Source: G963691885 sp963691885
GTDB lineage: Bacteria; Pseudomonadota; Alphaproteobacteria; UBA8366; Aestuariispiraceae
NCBI GenBank assembly: GCA_963691885.1
Contig: OY829843.1
Span: 2,914,001 to 2,978,000, forward strand
DNA: 64,000 bases
Reading direction: 5' to 3'
Position 1 is the stretch's first letter; each line of letters starts with the position of its first letter. Below are positions 63,961-64,000 of the stretch, one piece after another. A program made the translations under genes and the position numbers. Below the pieces are notes generated by a model. That model was given only the letters and a program-made list of their open reading frames with translations, did no database searches and had not been told where the DNA came from.

Positions 63961-64000
63961 CAAATTGAGACATGTTGGCGCATTTGTGCCAAACTTATAG

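Overview
This 64 kb window is from a Gram-negative alphaproteobacterium. The evidence is the complete tolQRAB-pal-cpoB-tilS cluster behind ruvCAB, the zapA / 6S RNA / 5-formyl-THF cyclo-ligase arrangement, Cys-free ribosomal proteins L31 and L36 of the alphaproteobacterial type, a ROSE-type RNA thermometer, and two LexA boxes of the alphaproteobacterial GAAC-N7-GAAC form. The class I aldolase, glcDEF, EF-P with EpmA, DUF1192 and DUF465 would suit a Rhodospirillales-, Kiloniellales- or Sneathiellales-like lineage, but I cannot name a genus.

Layout. 1-2.5 kb: a small membrane protein, a SAM methyltransferase broken by an in-frame TAG, a periplasmic PCu(A)C copper chaperone and rpmJ. 2.6-6.8 kb: glcDEF (glycolate oxidase) behind a perfect GntR-type operator. 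6.9-11.6 kb: an accessory island. A LexA-controlled, low-complexity secreted or toxin-like gene is cut by an IS66-family element with a perfect 8-bp target duplication; removing the element restores one reading frame. A multi-pass membrane protein lies just downstream. 11.7-25.9 kb: metabolic genes (DUF2817, TPR protein, pyk, ubiX, amidase, class IV aminotransferase, acyl-CoA and propionyl-CoA synthetases, two MDR oxidoreductases), with an IS630 element inserted exactly in the stop codon of the aminotransferase. 26.0-26.4 kb: two candidate small RNAs, each with a strong terminator and sharing a 14-nt complementary segment. 26.5-33.3 kb: metY, a hydrolase/thioesterase pair, an autotransporter, a GST, hsp20 with an RpoH promoter and RNA thermometer, and rpmE.

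33.4-43.7 kb: a MotA/MotB-like envelope pair plus a Pro-rich OmpA protein, suhB, efp, epmA, thiE, class I fructose-bisphosphate aldolase, a VOC protein and a YafJ-type amidotransferase. 43.8-47.0 kb: a second accessory island with two Sel1-type secreted proteins and a two-gene unit carrying exactly the same LexA box as the first island. 47.1-53.9 kb: gap, tkt, DUF4164, zapA, 6S RNA, 5-FCL, YmdB-type phosphodiesterase and yebC. 54.0-64.0 kb: ruvC-ruvA-ruvB-ybgC-tolQ-tolR-tolA-tolB, then pal, cpoB and tilS, nearly all overlapping or tightly spaced.

The most unusual signal is the pair of unlinked SOS-controlled islands at about 11 kb and 46 kb. Both encode unrecognised Pro/Gln/Asn-rich hydrophilic proteins under the same 15-bp operator, and the first has a small polytopic membrane protein beside it. 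LexA control, a large soluble product and an adjacent small membrane protein are what bacteriocin/immunity loci look like, but I recognise no toxin domain with confidence, so this remains a hypothesis.
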